Origin: Shewanella denitrificans OS217
GTDB lineage: Bacteria; Pseudomonadota; Gammaproteobacteria; Enterobacterales; Shewanellaceae
Assembly: GCF_000013765.1 (NCBI RefSeq)
Contig: NC_007954.1
Location: forward strand, 2,418,001-2,482,000
Reading direction: 5' to 3'
Length of the DNA stretch: 64,000 bases
Part shown: positions 61,032 through 64,000 of the stretch, piece after piece
How positions within the stretch are numbered: position 1 is the stretch's first letter
How the letters are laid out: every line of letters begins with the position of its first letter
Notes under the pieces: generated by a model
Seen by the model: only the letters and a program-made list of their open reading frames with translations
What the model was told of the DNA's origin: nothing
Databases searched by the model: none
Translations under genes and position numbers: made by a program

Positions 61032-62000
61032 TTATGAGCTATGCTTTTTGAAAAACTCAATAACAGCCCGATTAAATAATTCAGATTGTTCCCACTGCAC
61101 AGCATGCCCTGCTTCCGAAACAACAAGAGTTTGACTGCGAGGTATTTCACCGGCGGCGGCCCTCATCATTGAGGGCGGTTGATATAAATCGGCACCACCT
61201 GCGATAAAGAAGGTAGGAATATTACCCGCTCGGATTTTATCCCAAGAAATATTACTCTTGGCTTTTTGACCATGCCTAGGGCCATCTCCTCTAGATTTTT
61301 CTTCCATTTTAATCCATTCACGAACACCTTCTGGGTGTGCCCAACGATATGAAGGACCCAACTCTTTAAACTCAGGAGGCAAATTATGAAAGCTTTTAGG
61401 GAGAATAGCGTCTAAACGTTCATCAATATTTTTATCCCATAAGCCAAAAAGGCTACAAGCAATAACCATGCTGAGTAGTCGATTAGGATATGACACCGCA
61501 TAATCAGAAACCGCAAAGCCACCCGCTGCGAGCCCAAGGATATGAAATTTTTTGATATCTAAATGATTAACTAACGCATTAATATCATCTGCATAATTAC
61601 CCGTATCATCTGCCGAGCCAGCTGGAGAGCCGTAATAGCCTCGCCTTGAATAAGCAATGACTCTAAAACCGGCGGCTGAAAGAACAGGTTGTTGATAAGG
61701 CCAAGTTAGCGCACTGCCTCTACCAGGATGAGAAAGCACTACCGCAGGCCCGTCTCCACCAGTGTCCCAATAGTATAGTCCTGCACCACCTGATAGCGGC
61801 AAAACACCTTCGCTAGCTTGGGCTTGTTTAGGGATTGGCAAATAACACCATTCTTTTGTATCGGATAAATCACTCACGTTTGCTGTTTTTGCTAGAACAT
61901 TACCACTTATGCCACTAGTCACAGCTAAGGTGGCCATCACGGTTGCTTTTTTTAGCATATGTCTTCGGCTAGTGTTGATGTTTTCCTGCGAAATTTTCAT
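61032..62000 (-). CDS. Tat-exported alpha/beta hydrolase lacking the nucleophile Ser
   Basis: About 322 residues from the ATG at 62000, with AAGGAAAG upstream; the frame runs on to 62045. A Tat-type signal (SRRHMLKKA, then a weakly hydrophobic stretch) begins at residue 11. The alpha/beta hydrolase fold is clear: SHPGRGSALTW near 90, AYSRRGYYGSP near 116, acid FIAGGADLYQPP near 260 and His in SEAGHAVQWEQ near 297. The nucleophile elbow reads GLAAGG, with Ala158 where Ser is expected, so ordinary ester hydrolysis is doubtful. It follows the PD40 protein gene by 67 bp on the same strand and may share its transcript. Confidence 0.8.
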   Translation of the reverse strand: MKISQENINTSRRHMLKKATVMATLAVTSGISGNVLAKTANVSDLSDTKEWCYLPIPKQAQASEGVLPLSGGAGLYYWDTGGDGPAVVLSHPGRGSALTWPYQQPVLSAAGFRVIAYSRRGYYGSPAGSADDTGNYADDINALVNHLDIKKFHILGLAAGGFAVSDYAVSYPNRLLSMVIACSLFGLWDKNIDERLDAILPKSFHNLPPEFKELGPSYRWAHPEGVREWIKMEEKSRGDGPRHGQKAKSNISWDKIRAGNIPTFFIAGGADLYQPPSMMRAAAGEIPRSQTLVVSEAGHAVQWEQSELFNRAVIEFFKKHSS

Positions 62001-62067
62001 GGGACTTTCCTTGATTAAGGCTTGGGCGCCGTCTTTTGACATCACCCTTCATGGGAGTGATTATGAT

Positions 62068-62958
62068 TTATTGTTTGCTTCTGAGGTTTTCAATAACCTG
62101 AGCGTCCACCCAATAAGGGCTTCCTACCCAATATCTAGTTCCATCTTCTCTAATCTTTTGATTTCCGCGCCAAAATGTTAAATATTTTCCATCAGGTGTT
62201 AAGCGAACGCCCCCTTCCTGAGATGCAGTATTTATCTTATCTCCCATGTTAATGGCGGCTCCCCATGAACCATCGGTCTGGCGAAAAATAATATACAAAT
62301 CCGCATCGCCATATCCACTTTTTCTCTCAGCATCCCACATCAAATAGGACTCATCAGGGGCAATAAAGGGGTGTGCTATCCACTTACCGGAATTAATTTC
62401 CTTTTTCATTTTTTGTGGCTTTTCATACTTGCCTTCTATCAGGCGTGAATAACTGATATGGCCGTCGCCTTCCCTGTCCATAAGATCAAAATAATAAGTG
62501 CCATTTGATGAAACCGAAATCCCCATAATAGGATGGTCTTTAAAGAACGGTCCCAGGCTTTTCTTCTCTGACCAACCACTGTCAGTTCGTTCCCTATATG
62601 AATTTCTTCGGTATAAGGTATTACCGTCCTTAGAGAAATACGGGTGCTCTATATCGGTAACAGATGCCTTCCCCCAGCGCTGATTTTCATATCGAATCAC
62701 AACGGGTGTGCGTTCCTTAAACTCTCCTCCTCTTTTAACGAAATAAAGCTCTCTCATATCTGCTGAAAATGAAACGCCACTTTCATAGCCCTCTTCAGTT
62801 GAAATTAGCCCAGGAGCAAAAACTTCAGCAGTTAAACCGGGTGGTTTCTGGCCAAAATATCGAGTTTCTAAAGTAGGAAATCGATCTTTACTGTAACTAT
62901 TGCTGCTCATAGTTATGGCAAAAAAAAGTAGAATAATTGAAATGTAAATACGGTTCAT
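62068..62958 (-). CDS. Exported PD40/TolB-like beta-propeller protein
   Basis: A 296-residue protein with a signal peptide (MNRIYISIILLFFAITMSSN, cleavage near SYSKD). The rest has repeated strand motifs of the PD40 type: YESGVSFSADMRELYFVKRG, HPYFSKDGNTLYRR, HPFIAPDESYLMWDAERK and GGVRLTPDGKYLTFWRG. Such propellers bind proteins or ligands in the periplasm. It is upstream of the Tat hydrolase gene in the same direction. No exact function can be given. Confidence 0.8.
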   Translation of the reverse strand: MNRIYISIILLFFAITMSSNSYSKDRFPTLETRYFGQKPPGLTAEVFAPGLISTEEGYESGVSFSADMRELYFVKRGGEFKERTPVVIRYENQRWGKASVTDIEHPYFSKDGNTLYRRNSYRERTDSGWSEKKSLGPFFKDHPIMGISVSSNGTYYFDLMDREGDGHISYSRLIEGKYEKPQKMKKEINSGKWIAHPFIAPDESYLMWDAERKSGYGDADLYIIFRQTDGSWGAAINMGDKINTASQEGGVRLTPDGKYLTFWRGNQKIREDGTRYWVGSPYWVDAQVIENLRSKQ

Positions 62959-63450
62959 GATTTGCCCTTATTTTGCAATCAACGAATAATTTAACGACCA
63001 TATCGAAGACACTGTCATTGATAAAACGCTTATATCTAATTGAACAAGCCATCACGTTAAGCAAAGCAGCGTTAAAATACTTGACGTCCTTATGACTTTT
63101 AGCTGATTTTGTTCTGATGCAAGCAATAAACTTACTAGCTGAATATTAGGTTCTTGCATTCATGTGTTTCGCTTTTTACGAAATATCAATCACTTGTTAC
63201 ACTTGCCCGATGTCACGTCCAACGTAAATTGGCTATATGTTAGCGGGGATTATCGCTGAGCCCTTGCCATTCGTTGGTCGATAACGTTTAATAACGGCAC
63301 GTTATTGAATGGTGACCTTGCTACAAAGGACGTTCACTTTATTAGTTCATGCCCATGCAGGGCGTACATAAAACAAAGCAGCAAGGGCCTGTTGCCGGGA
63401 CACGCAATGCGAGCCCCTGTTTGTGGTATTAGCACTCATATGGAGGTGTT
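62959..63450. other. Intergenic region with several inverted repeats
   Basis: About 490 bp between divergent genes. Small stems include ATAACG/CGTTAT near 63281-63306 and a GC-richer stretch near 63380-63425 (CAAGGGCCTGTTGCCGGGAC, then GCGAGCCCCTG) that could fold. No gene. TGGAGGTGTT is the ribosome site of the following gene. Confidence 0.45.
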
Positions 63451-64000
63451 GTGAATATATCAATCATAGTATTAATGTCTTTTTTGTCATTTAACACATT
63501 AGCTTCGGTTTTGATCGAAAAGAATATCCTTGAGAACATAGGTGCTATTCACTCTTTAAAATTTGATAATGATCAATCTGTTACGGTTTATCTTCCTGAT
63601 GGATATATTGGAAGTAGCTATAGATATCCGGTTATGTATGTCGTAGATGGAGAAAGGTTTTTTCTTCATTCAATTGCGTATCAAAAAACACTTATCTCTG
63701 AATCAAAAACGCCTCCGTTTATTGTTGTGGGAATTAATACTAAAAACATTGATCGCAGGGAACTTTTAGATAAAAAATCTGTTGAATTAATTGATACTTT
63801 TCAAGGTCAAATTATCCCTTACATTGACAAAACCTACCGTACTAATGACATGAGAATGTACTTTGGCTGGGAAATGGCAGGGGGCTTTGCATTAGAGTTA
63901 CTCGCTAAACAACCGACACTCTTCGATGCTTATTTTTTAGCAAGCTCTACAAACTTTACTCAAGAGCGACTTGACAATGTTGATAATTTATTAAAAAGCA
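63451..64000 (+). CDS. Esterase-like exported protein, 3' end outside window; nucleophile Ser replaced
   Basis: Partial: 183 codons are inside the window. GTG start with TGGAGG at good spacing, then a signal peptide (hydrophobic residues 4-16, cleavage near TLAS). The fold matches the PF00756 esterases: QSVTVYLPDGY near 42, YPVMYVVDGERFFLHS near 59, IVVGINTKNIDRRE near 91. The nucleophile elbow reads FGWEMAGG, with Glu141 in place of Ser. The same fold in the nearby gene at 59671 keeps GHSMGG. It may be a non-catalytic homologue. AT-rich. Confidence 0.75.
   Translation, partial: MNISIIVLMSFLSFNTLASVLIEKNILENIGAIHSLKFDNDQSVTVYLPDGYIGSSYRYPVMYVVDGERFFLHSIAYQKTLISESKTPPFIVVGINTKNIDRRELLDKKSVELIDTFQGQIIPYIDKTYRTNDMRMYFGWEMAGGFALELLAKQPTLFDAYFLASSTNFTQERLDNVDNLLKS

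Noticed and set aside
63370..63430. Possible attC or riboswitch in the GC-richer stretch upstream of the last gene
   Set aside because: Pairing is weak and no known motif fits.

Overview
The window reads as a chromosomal segment of a marine-type gammaproteobacterium, most probably Shewanella or a close relative. This is inferred from gene content and order: pabC-mltG-tmk-holB-PilZ-tatD, the divergent mrp/metG pair, and an Entner-Doudoroff block (zwf-pgl-edd-eda) facing hexR with pykA behind it. No rRNA, tRNA, CRISPR array or prophage was seen.

Layout. 1-24.2 kb is core: a large AsmA-like DUF748 envelope protein, a small periplasmic protein, a 2OG-Fe(II) oxygenase, a SulP anion transporter, an MFS drug exporter, acetyl-CoA synthetase, an SpmA/SpmB-type membrane protein, RsmF, a sulfotransferase-like protein, the replication/cell-wall operon, uridine kinase, Mrp and MetG. 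24.2-41.2 kb is an accessory island: lone AT-rich genes (lipoproteins, small membrane proteins, a TIGR02391-type protein, a GNAT acetyltransferase, a GH18 chitinase without a signal peptide) separated by several repeat families and carrying three IS types (IS256, IS4/IS10-like, IS3). 41.2-53.1 kb is core again: a VOC protein, Nif3/YbgI, asnB, and the sugar catabolism block under a probable HexR regulon. 53.8-57.4 kb holds a two-gene unit of unknown function, one partner an exported monoheme cytochrome c-like protein. 57.4-64 kb is AT-rich: a DUF998 membrane protein, a small membrane protein, an esterase with a C-terminal helical repeat, a Tat-exported alpha/beta hydrolase, a PD40 beta-propeller protein and an esterase-like gene cut by the window end.

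How genes work together. zwf, pgl, edd and eda take glucose-6-phosphate to pyruvate plus glyceraldehyde-3-phosphate. pykA makes pyruvate at the end of lower glycolysis and acs returns acetate to acetyl-CoA. HexR-like palindromes lie upstream of both zwf and pykA. The pabC to tatD run is the usual gammaproteobacterial cluster for folate, cell-wall and DNA replication functions.

Most unusual points: (1) a repeat of about 60 bp (two copies extended to about 250 bp), always in the same orientation, next to most island genes, without integron attC hallmarks; (2) reciprocal nested 9-bp target duplications around two IS10-like elements, which imply that a DNA circle of about 0.55 kb carrying one lipoprotein gene was captured; (3) two alpha/beta-hydrolase-fold proteins that have lost the nucleophilic serine; (4) in-frame short tandem repeats grown inside several housekeeping genes.
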